Assembly: GCF_900102875.1 (NCBI RefSeq)
Contig: NZ_FNGH01000002.1
Span: 372,001-436,000, forward strand
Length of the DNA: 64,000 bases
Source of the DNA: Franzmannia pantelleriensis
Lineage (GTDB): Bacteria > Pseudomonadota > Gammaproteobacteria > Pseudomonadales > Halomonadaceae
Direction of reading: 5' to 3'
Both the position numbers and the translations under genes were made by a program. Below, piece by piece: positions 36,829-46,299 of the stretch. The notes below the pieces were generated by a model. That model did no database searches. It had not been told where the DNA came from and saw nothing but the letters and a program-made list of their open reading frames with translations. Every line of letters begins with the position of its first letter. Within the stretch, counting starts at the first letter, position 1.

Positions 36829-37708
36829 TAAGGTATATAACAATAGAGCCTGGCTGCTGGTACTGCCGATGCTGGCGCTGGTGGCGTTTTCGGCCATCAT
36901 TCCGCTGATGACAGTGGTCAATTACTCGGTGCAGGACGTCTTCGACGCCAATACCCGCTTCTTCACTGGCATAGAGTGGTTCGAACGTACGCTCAACGAT
37001 GCCGGCCTCCAGGCGGCGCTGCTGCGCCAGTTCGCCTTCTCGTTCACTGTGCTGGCGATTCAGGTGCCGCTTGGCATCGGCATTGCGCTACTCATGCCCA
37101 AGCGCGGCTGGCAAGCCTCGGCGGTGTTGATTCTGATTACCCTGCCGCTACTGATTCCCTGGAACGTCGTTGGCAGTATCTGGCAGATATTCACCCGTGG
37201 TGATATCGGCTTGATGGGGGTCGGCCTGCGCGAACTCGGCTATGGCTACAACATTACCCGCAATCCGGTGGACGCCTGGGCGACCATTGTTCTGATGGAT
37301 GTCTGGCACTGGACACCTCTGATCGCGCTGCTCTGCTACAGCGGCCTGCGCTCGATCCCTGAAGCCTACTACCAAGCGGCGCGCATCGATCGGGCATCCA
37401 AGTGGGCGGTGTTCCGCTACATCCAACTGCCCAAGCTGACCAATGTGCTGGTGATCGGCGTGCTATTGCGCTTCATGCACTCCTTCATGATCTATGCTGA
37501 GCCCTTCGTGCTCACCGGCGGTGGGCCGGGGAGTAGCACCACCTTCCTCAGCCAATCTTTGGCTACCATGGCGATTGGCCAACAGGATCTAGGGCCCTCG
37601 GCGGCATTCTCACTGATCTACTTCCTTATCATTCTTCTGGTCTGCTGGGTGTTCTACACCGCCATCATGAACATGCAGAAAGACAAAGCCGAGCGGGGAG
37701 GCGTTTGA
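36821..37708 (+). CDS. glpP: Glycerol ABC transporter permease GlpP
   Basis: A 295-residue permease with six membrane segments. The N-terminal span is LLVLPMLALVAFSAIIPLMTV, and the cytoplasmic EAA loop is YYQAARIDRASKWAVFRYIQLPKL (E-A-A with G-like spacing), which docks to GlpS/T. It overlaps glpT by 8 nt. MalF-type (B) permease of the heterodimer. Confidence 0.9.
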   Translation: MVNKVYNNRAWLLVLPMLALVAFSAIIPLMTVVNYSVQDVFDANTRFFTGIEWFERTLNDAGLQAALLRQFAFSFTVLAIQVPLGIGIALLMPKRGWQASAVLILITLPLLIPWNVVGSIWQIFTRGDIGLMGVGLRELGYGYNITRNPVDAWATIVLMDVWHWTPLIALLCYSGLRSIPEAYYQAARIDRASKWAVFRYIQLPKLTNVLVIGVLLRFMHSFMIYAEPFVLTGGGPGSSTTFLSQSLATMAIGQQDLGPSAAFSLIYFLIILLVCWVFYTAIMNMQKDKAERGGV

Positions 37709-37709
37709 T

Positions 37710-38609
37710 ATGAACCAGCGAATCGACACTCACGTCGAGCAGGCGGGTGCGCCTCAAGGGCAGTCCAGCGGCCAGTTCCAGCGCGCCGAAGCGAGCAAGC
37801 GCGGACGCTCACGGCTACGCCCGCGAACGCTGCTGGCGATCTATCTGGTGTTCATCATGCTGCCGATCTACTGGCTGCTGAACATGTCCTTTCAGACCAA
37901 CAGCGAAATTCTCGGTTCTTTCTCGCTGTGGCCGCAGAACTTTACTACGGCCAACTATATGGGCATCTTCACCGACTCCTCCTGGTACATGGGCTATGTC
38001 AACTCCATCGGCTATGTGCTGATGAACATGTTGATCAGCATCTCGGTGGCCTTGCCGGCGGCCTATGCCTTCAGTCGCTTTCGCTTCATTGGCGACAAGC
38101 ATCTGTTCTTCTGGCTGTTGACCAACCTGATGGCGCCGCCGGCGGTATTTCTGCTGCCTTACTTCCAGCTCTACTACTCGGTGGGACTGTTCGATACCCA
38201 TATTGCCGTGGCCCTGGCGCACTGTCTGTTCAATATCCCGCTGGCGATCTGGATTCTCGAGGGTTTCATGAGCAGCGTGCCCAAGGAGGTTGATGAAACC
38301 GCCTACATTGACGGCTATAGCTTCCCACGCTTCTTCGTCAAGATCTTCATTCCGATGATCCGCTCTGGGATAGGCGTGACGCTGTTCTTCCTGTTCATGT
38401 TCTCGTGGGTCGAACTGCTCCTGGCCAGGACTCTCACCGCCACCAATGCCCAACCAATTGGCATGATCATGACCCGCACCTCGACCGCTTCGGGGATCGA
38501 TTGGGGCACACTGGCGGCGGCAGGGGTGCTGACCATCCTGCCGGGCATCGTGGTGGTCTATTTCGTTCGCAACCATATCGCCAAGGGCTTTGCCCTGGGC
38601 CGCACCTGA
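37710..38609 (+). CDS. glpQ: Glycerol ABC transporter permease GlpQ
   Basis: A 299-residue MalG-type permease. After a ~45-residue Arg/Gln-rich cytoplasmic tail come six spans, starting LLAIYLVFIMLPIYWLLNM. The EAA-like loop is VPKEVDETAYIDGYSFPRFFVKIFIP. It starts 1 nt after the glpP stop. The unusual long N-terminal tail (QAGAPQGQSSGQFQRAEASK) may be a species-specific extension. Confidence 0.9.
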   Translation: MNQRIDTHVEQAGAPQGQSSGQFQRAEASKRGRSRLRPRTLLAIYLVFIMLPIYWLLNMSFQTNSEILGSFSLWPQNFTTANYMGIFTDSSWYMGYVNSIGYVLMNMLISISVALPAAYAFSRFRFIGDKHLFFWLLTNLMAPPAVFLLPYFQLYYSVGLFDTHIAVALAHCLFNIPLAIWILEGFMSSVPKEVDETAYIDGYSFPRFFVKIFIPMIRSGIGVTLFFLFMFSWVELLLARTLTATNAQPIGMIMTRTSTASGIDWGTLAAAGVLTILPGIVVVYFVRNHIAKGFALGRT

Positions 38610-38622
38610 GGGGGATACGCAG

Positions 38623-38895
38623 ATGGCATGGATGGTCTGGACCCTACCCACGGCGGTGTTCTTCTCGACGATTGCCGCGATTCTTGCCGGCATGACGGCC
38701 TGGGAAGTGATTTCACCCACGGTGGAGCGCAAGGGCTTTCTGCCGATCGCTACCACCCGCGGTGATCGCCTGTTCATCGGGCTGCTGAGCGCGGCCTACA
38801 TCCACCTGATCGTGGTGGGCTTCACCGACATCACGATCTGGTTCGCCCTGGCCTTATCGGTAGTTTGGCTACTGATATTGATGCGCTGGGGGTGA
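38623..38895 (+). CDS. glpU: DUF2160 membrane protein GlpU
   Basis: A 90-residue membrane protein, three spans (FFSTIAAILAGMTAWEVI, LFIGLLSAAYIHLIVVGF, IWFALALSVVWLLILM), of the DUF2160 family that always accompanies the glycerol ABC system. The W-E-V-I-S-P-T-V-E-R segment is a family block. Its role in transport is not known. The start is ATG 38623 (MAWMVW) after GAGGGGGAT; the frame from 38590 overlaps glpQ. Confidence 0.85.
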   Translation: MAWMVWTLPTAVFFSTIAAILAGMTAWEVISPTVERKGFLPIATTRGDRLFIGLLSAAYIHLIVVGFTDITIWFALALSVVWLLILMRWG

Positions 38896-38957
38896 GACGA
38901 AGTACACGGATGGATTTCGCGTCAAGGAAGACAACAATAAGCAATAACGAGGTCATC

Positions 38958-40697
38958 ATGAAACATACCAGGATGAAACTGACGGTGCTCGCCAGCAGCC
39001 TGATGCTCGCCTCGGCGGCGCTGCACGCTGACAACCACGATGCCAGGGCCATCGCCGAAAGGCTGGTGGATGAACACTTCCAGAACTCCACGCTATCCCG
39101 CGAGGAGCAGATCGAGGAACTGCTGTGGTTTGCCGAGGCGGCCGAGCCGTTCCGCGGCATGTCGATCAGTACCGTCGCCGAGGGGCTTGCGACACACGAG
39201 TACGAGCGTGATGTCCTGGCCGAAGCCTTCACCGAACTGACCGGTATCGAGGTCACCCACAACATCATCAATGAGGGTGATCTGGTCGATACCATGCAGA
39301 ACCAGATGCAGTCGGGTAACAGCATCTACGACGGCTTCATCAACGATTCCGATGCCATCGGTACGCATATCCGCTACGGCACCACCATTAACCTTTCCGA
39401 GGCAATGGAGAACGAGTGGGCGGACTTCACGTCGCCGACCCTGGATCTCGATGACTTCATCGGCATCCAGTACACCACTGGGCCGGACGGCAGCATCTAC
39501 CAGCTGCCGTCGCAGCAGTTCGCGAACCTCTACTGGTTCCGCTATGACTGGTTCCAGCGTGAAGACCTGCAGGAGCAGTTCCGCGACATTTACGGCTACG
39601 ACCTGGGCGTGCCTACCAACTGGACCGCCTATGAAGAGATTGCCGAATTCTTCACCGAGCACGTTGGTGAAATAGATGGCCAGCGCGTCTATGGTCACAT
39701 GGACTATGGCCGCCGCGACCCGTCGCTGGGGTGGCGCTTCCATGACTCCTGGCTCTCCATGGCCGGCATGGGTAGCCCTGGGGTGCCGTTCGGTAACCCG
39801 GTGGACGACTGGGGCATCCGTGTCGACGAAGAGAGCCGTCCGGTGGGCGCCAGCGTAACTCGCGGCGGTGGCACCAACGCCCCGGCCTCGGTGTTCGCCA
39901 TGCAGAAAGCGGTGGACTGGCTCAACGCCTACGCCCCGGAAGAGGCCCAGGGCATGACCTTCGGCGAGGCTGGCCCGGTACCGGCACAGGGGCAGATCGC
40001 CCAGCAGATCTTCTGGTATACCGCCTTCACCGCCGACATGACCGACCCCAGCGTGCCGGTCACCGATGACGAAGGGAACCCCAAGTGGCGGATGGCACCG
40101 TCTCCGGTCGGGCCGTACTGGGAAGAGGGCATGAAGGTTGGTTATCAGGACGTGGGGTCCTGGACCTTCTTCGACTCCACGCCTGAGGATCGTCGCACAG
40201 CGGCCTGGCTGTTCGGCCAGTTCACCGTCTCCAAGTCGGTGTCGCTGGAGAAACTCATGCACGGGCTGACGCCGATTCGCGAGTCTGACATCTTCTCCGA
40301 TCAGATGACCGAGCTGGCGCCCAAGCTGGGCGGCCTGGTGGAATTCTACCGCAGCCCCAACGAGTCCAACTGGACGCCGACCGGCACCAACGTCCCTGAC
40401 TATCCGCGCATGGCACCGCTGTGGTGGCAAAACCTGGCACCGGTGATGAGCGGTGAGGTTACACCCCAGGAAGGCCTCGACAATCTGGCCGGTGCACTGG
40501 ACGACATCATGGCGCGTCTGGCGCGGGCCAACGTCTTCGAGACCTATGCGCCGGTGCTCAACGACGAGCAGGATCCGGAGTACTGGTTCGAGCAGGCCGG
40601 TGCACCCAAGCCGCAGCTTGATGACGAAATGCCCCAGGGCACCACGATCCCCTACGAGCAGATGATGGAAGAGTGGATGGCCGCCGGTACCCGTTGA
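38958..40697 (+). CDS. glpV: Glycerol ABC transporter binding protein GlpV
   Basis: A 579-residue periplasmic binding protein of the large (GlpV) glycerol class. A signal peptide spans residues 1-24 (basic MKHTRMK, hydrophobic LTVLASSLMLASAALHA, cleavage before DN). The mature protein has Trp/Tyr-rich segments for a small polyol (YQLPSQQFANLYWFRYDWF, FHDSWLSMAGMGSPG). The start ATG 38958 follows GAGG; the frame from 38865 overlaps glpU and lacks the signal peptide. A terminator follows, closing the operon. Confidence 0.92.
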   Translation: MKHTRMKLTVLASSLMLASAALHADNHDARAIAERLVDEHFQNSTLSREEQIEELLWFAEAAEPFRGMSISTVAEGLATHEYERDVLAEAFTELTGIEVTHNIINEGDLVDTMQNQMQSGNSIYDGFINDSDAIGTHIRYGTTINLSEAMENEWADFTSPTLDLDDFIGIQYTTGPDGSIYQLPSQQFANLYWFRYDWFQREDLQEQFRDIYGYDLGVPTNWTAYEEIAEFFTEHVGEIDGQRVYGHMDYGRRDPSLGWRFHDSWLSMAGMGSPGVPFGNPVDDWGIRVDEESRPVGASVTRGGGTNAPASVFAMQKAVDWLNAYAPEEAQGMTFGEAGPVPAQGQIAQQIFWYTAFTADMTDPSVPVTDDEGNPKWRMAPSPVGPYWEEGMKVGYQDVGSWTFFDSTPEDRRTAAWLFGQFTVSKSVSLEKLMHGLTPIRESDIFSDQMTELAPKLGGLVEFYRSPNESNWTPTGTNVPDYPRMAPLWWQNLAPVMSGEVTPQEGLDNLAGALDDIMARLARANVFETYAPVLNDEQDPEYWFEQAGAPKPQLDDEMPQGTTIPYEQMMEEWMAAGTR

Positions 40698-40719
40698 TCG
40701 GTCGCGCCTAGCCTCCCTT

Positions 40720-40752
40720 GCCCCGCACGGTTCAGCCCGGCGGGGCTTTTTT
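40720..40752 (+). terminator. Terminator of the glpSTPQUV operon
   Basis: GCCCCGC (40720-40726) pairs with GCGGGGC (40740-40746), 13-nt loop, followed by TTTTTT. Confidence 0.9.
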
Positions 40753-41192
40753 CATGCCTGGCGATAGCGGTAGTAGAGTCGCTCGTCCTTGCGCGGGCCG
40801 CTGATCTGCCAGTCCAGGTCGATACCAGCGTCGCGCAGGGTCAGCTTGGCGGTGTACTGATCATCGCCGCACAGGTGGGCCTGGTGGGCCACCAGGGCAT
40901 CGCCCCCGGGGGCTGCGATCAGGTTGAATAGCCACACGGCATGCTCTTTTCCGCGGCGCTCGTGATAGAGGCCAATATGGTCGTTGTGCAGCGACCAGCG
41001 GTAGACGTTGTGGAACGCTACTTCCGCGCCGCCCTGGTCTAGCCGGAAGCGCCCCTGCTCATGAAAGCGCAGGCCGTCGGGGTCACGGCTGACCGTCACG
41101 CCGCCCTGGCCGCTGCCGCTCCAAGCGCAGCGCGAGAGTTCGCCGGAGCGAGAGTCGAAGCTGACCCGCGCGATGCTGGTCAGGCGTTGCAT
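40752..41192 (-). CDS. DUF6314 family protein
   Basis: A 146-residue soluble beta-rich protein. The C-terminal block AHLCGDDQYTAKLTLRDAGI-D-L-D-W-Q-I-S-GPRKDERLYYRYR matches the DUF6314 pattern (CGDDxYxxxxxF, W, GPRKDY, Y-R-R), and LRFHEQGRFRLDQG is the N-terminal block. It is likely lipocalin-like by strand pattern; ligand unknown. Start ATG 41192 is placed at the family M; the frame to 41213 is longer. Confidence 0.75.
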   Translation of the reverse strand: MQRLTSIARVSFDSRSGELSRCAWSGSGQGGVTVSRDPDGLRFHEQGRFRLDQGGAEVAFHNVYRWSLHNDHIGLYHERRGKEHAVWLFNLIAAPGGDALVAHQAHLCGDDQYTAKLTLRDAGIDLDWQISGPRKDERLYYRYRQA

Positions 41193-41238
41193 GACGCGTA
41201 TAATGGCTGTCAACTTTTATGCATCCGAGGGTTTACCA

Positions 41239-42120
41239 ATGGGGTATTTGATCGGCGTCACGGCGCTGTGGGCCTTCTCGTTTTCGCTGATCGGCGTCTA
41301 TCTGTCGGGGCAGGTCGATAGCTACTTCGCGGTGCTCACGCGAATCGCGCTGGCGACACTGCTGTTTCTGCCGTTTCTCAAGCCGCAACTGCTGGCACAT
41401 CGCCATAAGTTGGCGCTGATGGGCATTGGGGCGATCCAGTTGGGGCTGATGTACGTATTCTTCTACCAGTCGTTCCTGCTGCTGTCGGTGCCCGAAGTAC
41501 TACTGTTCACCATCTTTACGCCGCTGTATATCACCCTGCTGGACGATGCCATGGCGCGGCGTTTTACGCCATTCTATCTGCTGACCGCGTTGCTCGCCGT
41601 TATCGGCGCCGCGGTGATTCGCTATGACGGTATCGACAGCGGCTTCTGGCTGGGTTTCCTGGTGGTGCAGGGAGCCAACCTGTGCTTCGCCTTCGGTCAG
41701 GTTGCTTATCGACACCTGGCCACACGGCTGCCCCCGGGACTACCGCAACTGAGCGTGTTCGGCTGGTTCTATCTGGGCGCGGTGTGCCTGGCGATAGTGG
41801 CTTACCTCGCCTTTGGGAATCGCAGCATGATGCCGACCACGGGGCTACAGTGGAGCGTATTGATGTGGCTCGGCCTGGCGGCGTCGGGAGGCGGTTACTT
41901 CCTGTGGAACAAGGGGGCGACGCTGGTCAATGCCGGGGCGCTGGCAATCATGAACAATGCGCTGATTCCTGCCGGCCTCTTGGTCAATCTAGTGATCTGG
42001 AACCGTGATGCCGACCTGGCGCGGCTGGCGCTGGGCGGTACGATCATGCTCGCGTCGTTGCTGGTCAACGAGTGGTGGGTCAAGCGCCGGCAGAGCGCGG
42101 AGCTATACCGGCAGGCCTGA
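41239..42120 (+). CDS. EamA/DMT family transporter
   Basis: A 293-residue, ten-span drug/metabolite transporter of the carboxylate/amino-acid/amine (EamA) type: two EamA repeats, the first ending near AAVIRYDGID, the second starting GFLVVQGANLCFAFGQVAYRHL and containing LGLAASGGGYFLWNKGATLVNAGALAIMNNALIP. Substrate not predictable. GAGGG precedes ATG 41239; the frame from 41173 has no spans. It converges with the DUF4394 gene, with only 1 nt between their stops. Confidence 0.88.
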   Translation: MGYLIGVTALWAFSFSLIGVYLSGQVDSYFAVLTRIALATLLFLPFLKPQLLAHRHKLALMGIGAIQLGLMYVFFYQSFLLLSVPEVLLFTIFTPLYITLLDDAMARRFTPFYLLTALLAVIGAAVIRYDGIDSGFWLGFLVVQGANLCFAFGQVAYRHLATRLPPGLPQLSVFGWFYLGAVCLAIVAYLAFGNRSMMPTTGLQWSVLMWLGLAASGGGYFLWNKGATLVNAGALAIMNNALIPAGLLVNLVIWNRDADLARLALGGTIMLASLLVNEWWVKRRQSAELYRQA

Positions 42121-42121
42121 A

Positions 42122-42892
42122 TCACATCTCGTGCATTACCGCGATGTCGAGCACCTCGCCCTCGAGCCCTTCAATGTCGCCGAGGGTATCGGGGCTGCCG
42201 CTGTCGAGATCGATCACATGCAGCGTCATGCCGGTGAGCAGGTAGGCGGTGTTACCACCCATGCCATCCGAGAGAATGTCCAGCGAGGCATTCTCCAGCC
42301 CTTCGGTGATCATGCCCACGTCCTGAAGCACGCCGTCGTTGGGCGGGTCCTGCAGCAGCAGATGACCGTTGCCGATATCGACGTTGAACAGCTGGGTGCT
42401 CTCGGTGCCGTCGAAACTATTGGTGTAGGCGCCGGTGACTACCCTTGGCATCTCGTCTCCCTCCGCGTAGCCCAGGGTGCCATCCACGGCCACTTCCCCG
42501 GTATCCACGTTGACGCGGAAGTTGGTGCCATCGGCGGCCATCAGTCGCAGTCGGTCAGCGGCGGGGTTGAAGTCGAGTACCAGCGGACCGTCCAGCGGCA
42601 GCATTTCACCGAGCATCACGCCTTGAGTGGCCTCGCCGCTGGCCGGGTCGAGGGTATACAAGTGCTGGTCGTCACCGAGCGCATAGACCATACCATTGGC
42701 GGGGCGTACATCAATGCCAAGCAGTGTGGCACCCTGCACCTCGGCGTTATGAGTCACCTCCAGTGTGTCGGTGTCGATGTGCTGAAGGGCGCCGTCGCTG
42801 CCCAGGGCCAGAAGGGTGGCGCCGTGCGCACTGGCCGTGGCAGTGGCGCCGACCATCAGGGTGGCCAGCAGGGTCTTCTTGTGTAGCATCAT
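42122..42892 (-). CDS. DUF4394 exported protein
   Basis: A 256-residue periplasmic protein. Signal peptide residues 1-25 (MMLHKKTLLATLMVGATATA). The mature part is one DUF4394 beta-propeller-like domain: LLALGSDGALQHIDTDTLEV, GIDVRPANGMVYALGDDQHLYTLDPASGEAT, LVLDFNPAADRLRLMAADGTNFRVNVDTG. Function unknown. The start ATG 42892 follows GAGG by 9 nt; ATG 42889 is almost equivalent. Confidence 0.85.
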   Translation of the reverse strand: MMLHKKTLLATLMVGATATASAHGATLLALGSDGALQHIDTDTLEVTHNAEVQGATLLGIDVRPANGMVYALGDDQHLYTLDPASGEATQGVMLGEMLPLDGPLVLDFNPAADRLRLMAADGTNFRVNVDTGEVAVDGTLGYAEGDEMPRVVTGAYTNSFDGTESTQLFNVDIGNGHLLLQDPPNDGVLQDVGMITEGLENASLDILSDGMGGNTAYLLTGMTLHVIDLDSGSPDTLGDIEGLEGEVLDIAVMHEM

Positions 42893-43079
42893 GACAATTG
42901 TCCTCTCATCCAAATGAGTTTCTGATTTGAAGCGGGGATTTCCCCTTGCAGCGTAGTGCTGCAACCAGGGATACGCGGCAGGCTGGCAAGTGGATGCAGG
43001 AGACTGAAAAAAGAGCCGCGCGTTTGCCCGGGCAGGGGCCAAACCGCATAATGATCGGCCTCGGCACAGGGGCGATAAC

Positions 43080-43961
43080 ATGACCAATTTCAAGACCATC
43101 GGCCTGATAGGCCGGTTGGGCAGCGCCAAGGTGGTGGACACGCTCAAGCGGCTGATTCGCTTTCTCGACGACCACGGCTATACGCTGGTGATCGAGGACC
43201 GTACCGCGACGGTGCTGCTCGACCATGGCCACCGCGAGGCGAGCCGTCAGACGCTTGGTGAGATCTGCGACCTGGTGATCGTCGTCGGCGGTGACGGCAG
43301 CCTGCTGGGAGCTGGCCGGGCGATGTCCCGAACCGGCACCCCGGTGCTAGGCGTCAATCGTGGGCGGCTGGGATTTCTCACCGATATTTCGCCCAACGAG
43401 CTGGAGGAGCGCGTCGGCGAAGTGCTGGCCGGCCACTACGAGGTTGAGGAGCGCTTCCTGCTCGACGCCGAGGTGTACCGCGATGATGTGCTAGTGGGCG
43501 CCGCCGACGCCCTCAACGACGTGGTGATGCATCCCGGCAAGGCGGTGCGGATGATCGAATTCGAGCTGTTCATCGACGGTCACTTCGTCTATAGCCAGCG
43601 TAGCGATGGTCTGATCATCGCCACACCGACCGGCTCCACCGCCTATGCGCTGTCTGGCGGAGGCCCGATCATGCACCCCAAGCTTGACGCTATCACCCTG
43701 GTGCCGATGTTCCCGCATACGCTGTCGAGCCGGCCAATCGTGGTGGACGCGGCGTCCGAGATCCGCATTCACATCGGCGAGACCAATGAGGCCTATCCCC
43801 ACGTCAGCTGTGACGGGCAGACCAAAGTGGTCTCCAAACCGGACGACATTCTCTACGTGCGGCGTAAACCGCAGCGCCTGACGCTGCTGCACCCCCACGG
43901 CTACAACTACTACGAAGTGTGTCGTAGCAAACTCGGCTGGAGCAGCCGGTTGGGAGATTGA
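43080..43961 (+). CDS. nadK: NAD kinase
   Basis: A 293-residue NAD kinase that makes NADP+ from NAD+ and ATP. The conserved GGDGSLL (VVVGGDGSLLGAGR), the NRGRLGFLTDI segment, the NDVVMHPG-type NE/D motif and TPTGSTAYALSGGGPIMHP are all present. It lies 1 nt from the phosphoesterase gene downstream, so they share an operon. ATG 43080. Confidence 0.96.
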   Translation: MTNFKTIGLIGRLGSAKVVDTLKRLIRFLDDHGYTLVIEDRTATVLLDHGHREASRQTLGEICDLVIVVGGDGSLLGAGRAMSRTGTPVLGVNRGRLGFLTDISPNELEERVGEVLAGHYEVEERFLLDAEVYRDDVLVGAADALNDVVMHPGKAVRMIEFELFIDGHFVYSQRSDGLIIATPTGSTAYALSGGGPIMHPKLDAITLVPMFPHTLSSRPIVVDAASEIRIHIGETNEAYPHVSCDGQTKVVSKPDDILYVRRKPQRLTLLHPHGYNYYEVCRSKLGWSSRLGD

Positions 43962-43962
43962 G

Positions 43963-44958
43963 GTGAGCTTGGCGTCCACTATCGAAGGCTACGACCTGAT
44001 CGGCGATGTGCACGGCTGTGGGGCGACGCTGGCCGCGCTGCTCGAGAAGCTCGGTTACCATCAGCGCGGCGGCGTTTATCGCCACCCGCGACGCAAGGTG
44101 ATCTTCCTCGGTGACCTGATCGACCGCGGGCCGCGGATTCGTCTCGCCGTGAATATTGCGCGACGCATGGTCGAGGAGGGTGAAGCGCAGATCGTCATGG
44201 GCAACCATGAATACAACGCCCTGGCCTACTGTCACCGCCTCGGTGATCACGGTTGGCTGCGCCCGCATACGCCGCGTCACAATCGCATCATCATGAATAC
44301 CCTCGAGCAGTACCGTGACCATCCCGGCGAGTGGGACGACGTGTTGGGCTGGTTCATGCAGATCCCGCTGTTTCTCGATCTCGACGAGCTGCGTGTGGTG
44401 CACGCCTGCTGGGATCAGCCGCTGATCGATGCGCTGCGTCGCGAGCGTCCCGATGGGCGCCTCGACCAGGCCATGCTCGAGGCGTCGGTGGATCCGGATA
44501 CCCTGGCCTTTCGCGCCCTCGACCGTCTGACCCGCGGCAGCCACCTGCCGCTGCCCGAAGGTACCGAGATTCACTCCGGTGACGGTTTCACGCGCAAGAC
44601 CTTTCGCACTCACTTCTGGGCGCGCGATCCACAGTGCTATGGCGATGTGATCTTCCAGCCCGACAACCTGCCTGGTGACCTCGAGCTGCGACCGCTGAGC
44701 GATGCCGAGCGCCAGCGTCTCAGCTACTACGGCCCCGAGCAGCCACCGCTGTTCATCGGCCACTACTGGTGTGAGGGCATCCCGGCGCTGCCGACGCCGA
44801 ACATCGCCTGCCTCGACTACAGCGCAGTGAAGTTCGGCCGCCTGGTGGCCTATCGCTGGAGCGGTGAGCAGCGCCTGGATGCCAATCATTTTGTCTGGGT
44901 CAGCGTGCCCCGCGAGGAGCAGTCGCGTCCACTGCCTTGGGAAATCGACTTCGATTGA
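43963..44958 (+). CDS. Calcineurin-type metallophosphoesterase
   Basis: A 331-residue phosphoesterase with metal-binding motifs D-x-H in LIGDVHGCG, GD-x-x-D-R-G in FLGDLIDRGP, GNHE in IVMGNHEYNA, and a late H in FIGHYWC. It belongs to the bis(5'-nucleosyl)-tetraphosphatase/PrpE-like group; exact substrate is unknown. It starts with GTG 43963, overlapping the nadK end by spacing of 1 nt, with GGGAG just before (from nadK codons). Alternative starts exist a few codons in. Confidence 0.88.
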   Translation: MSLASTIEGYDLIGDVHGCGATLAALLEKLGYHQRGGVYRHPRRKVIFLGDLIDRGPRIRLAVNIARRMVEEGEAQIVMGNHEYNALAYCHRLGDHGWLRPHTPRHNRIIMNTLEQYRDHPGEWDDVLGWFMQIPLFLDLDELRVVHACWDQPLIDALRRERPDGRLDQAMLEASVDPDTLAFRALDRLTRGSHLPLPEGTEIHSGDGFTRKTFRTHFWARDPQCYGDVIFQPDNLPGDLELRPLSDAERQRLSYYGPEQPPLFIGHYWCEGIPALPTPNIACLDYSAVKFGRLVAYRWSGEQRLDANHFVWVSVPREEQSRPLPWEIDFD

Positions 44959-45059
44959 CCTGACACAAAATGTTACACATTTTTTTATGTCGCGCGGTGA
45001 ACTCATGCCTGCTGGGGCTATCAGAGTAAGTGTTCCCTTGAATGATCCCTTGCTTTTCG

Positions 45060-45088
45060 ATCCGGCGGCCCCCTCCGCCGGATTTTTT
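45060..45088 (+). terminator. Terminator downstream of the phosphoesterase gene
   Basis: ATCCGGCGG and CCGCCGGAT form a perfect 9-bp stem (45060-45068, 45075-45083) with a 6-nt loop, followed by TTTTTT. Confidence 0.9.
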
Positions 45089-45164
45089 CTGTGCGTCGGG
45101 TATCATGGGCGACCTATGTCGGCTATACAGCGCCGATAGGCGCCGTCGAGTAAAGGAAGACGCC

Positions 45165-46019
45165 ATGTACAAGGTGCTTGAACTGCCCCGCGATACCGAT
45201 ACCCGCCCGCTGCGCGAGGCACTATGGGCGCACCGCATCGGCCATCGCTTCACCGAGAACGAGCACGGCTATACCCTGTGGCTGGCCGACCTCGAGCAGC
45301 GCGAGGCGCTGATGGAACTGCTCGAGCGCTGGCGCAACGGCGAGGCGATCATGCCTCAGGGCAAGCGCCGCGCGGACACCGTTTCCGGTGCTGCGTCGCT
45401 GGCCACCCCATTTACCCTGGCACCGGTCACTGCTGCCTGCGTGGCCTTGAGCCTGGCGGTATTTGGGCTGATGGCAGTGTTTGGCGATCTGGTCATCGCG
45501 CTGTTGGCGATCGTGCCGCTGGGGGTGTCCAACGGCAGCCTGGTGGCCATGCCGCTGAGCGAGGCGCTCGCCTCGGGGCAGGTGTGGCGGCTGCTGTCGC
45601 CGGCCTTCCTGCATTTTGGATGGATGCACCTGATCTTCAACATGCTGTGGCTGTGGTACTTCGGCCGCCAGGTAGAGTCGCTGCAGGGCTCACGGCAGAT
45701 ATTGATGCTGGTGCTGGTCAGCGGCATCGGCGCCAATCTGGCCCAGTATGCCACCGGTACGGTGCTGTTCGGCGGCATGTCAGGCGTTGACTATGCGCTG
45801 CTCGGCTATGTGTGGCTGATGTCGCGCCGCGCCCCACATAGCGGCTTCTTCGTGCCGCAGATGCTGGTGGTGTTCATGCTCGGCTGGATGGTCTTCACCA
45901 TGACCGGCTTTGCCGGCACGGTCGGTTTCGGCAATGTGGCCAACGAGGCCCATATCGGCGGGCTGGCGGTAGGTCTGTTGCTGGGCTGGTACTATAGCGA
46001 GCGGGCGCGGCGCCGCTGA
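45165..46019 (+). CDS. glpG: Rhomboid serine protease GlpG
   Basis: A 284-residue rhomboid: N-terminal cytoplasmic domain (~1-75) then six spans. Catalytic serine is in GMSGVDYALLGY (G-x-S-x) and the catalytic histidine in ANEAHIGGLAVG. HFGWMHLIFNMLWLWYFGRQVE has the family L1/TM2 residues. It cleaves membrane proteins within or near their spans. The start is ATG 45165 after AAAGGAAG; no glpE or glpR is next to it, so it is not part of a glp regulon here. Confidence 0.93.
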   Translation: MYKVLELPRDTDTRPLREALWAHRIGHRFTENEHGYTLWLADLEQREALMELLERWRNGEAIMPQGKRRADTVSGAASLATPFTLAPVTAACVALSLAVFGLMAVFGDLVIALLAIVPLGVSNGSLVAMPLSEALASGQVWRLLSPAFLHFGWMHLIFNMLWLWYFGRQVESLQGSRQILMLVLVSGIGANLAQYATGTVLFGGMSGVDYALLGYVWLMSRRAPHSGFFVPQMLVVFMLGWMVFTMTGFAGTVGFGNVANEAHIGGLAVGLLLGWYYSERARRR

Positions 46020-46047
46020 GCGTTGCGGGCGCGAACAGGAGAGAGCA

Positions 46048-46299
46048 ATGAGTGAGATGACTTTCGACCGCATGGTGCAGCAGATGTCGCCGGCGATCTA
46101 CACGAGCCTCAAGCAGGCAGTGGCGCTACGTAAATGGCCCGACGGGAGAGTGCTCAGCGCCGAGCAGGTCGAGCTGTGCCTGGAGGCGGTGATCAAGTAT
46201 GAAGTCGAGCACGAGGTTCCGGCCGAGGAGCGCGTCGGCTACCTGGAGCGTACCAGCTGCAGCAGCGACGGCGAGGACAGCATTAAGTGGGTGAACTGA
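46048..46299 (+). CDS. yeaC: DUF1315 (YeaC-like) protein
   Basis: An 83-residue protein of the YeaC/DUF1315 family: MSPAIYTSLKQAVALRKWPDG and LEAVIKYEVEHEVPAEERVGYLE are the family blocks. Function unknown. SD AGGAGAGAG before ATG 46048. The next gene begins inside its 3' end (13-nt overlap). Confidence 0.85.
   Translation: MSEMTFDRMVQQMSPAIYTSLKQAVALRKWPDGRVLSAEQVELCLEAVIKYEVEHEVPAEERVGYLERTSCSSDGEDSIKWVN

Noticed and set aside
39093-40430. Minus-strand ORF of 445 codons opposite glpV
   Set aside because: Antisense shadow of glpV; composition-driven, with no domain signature.
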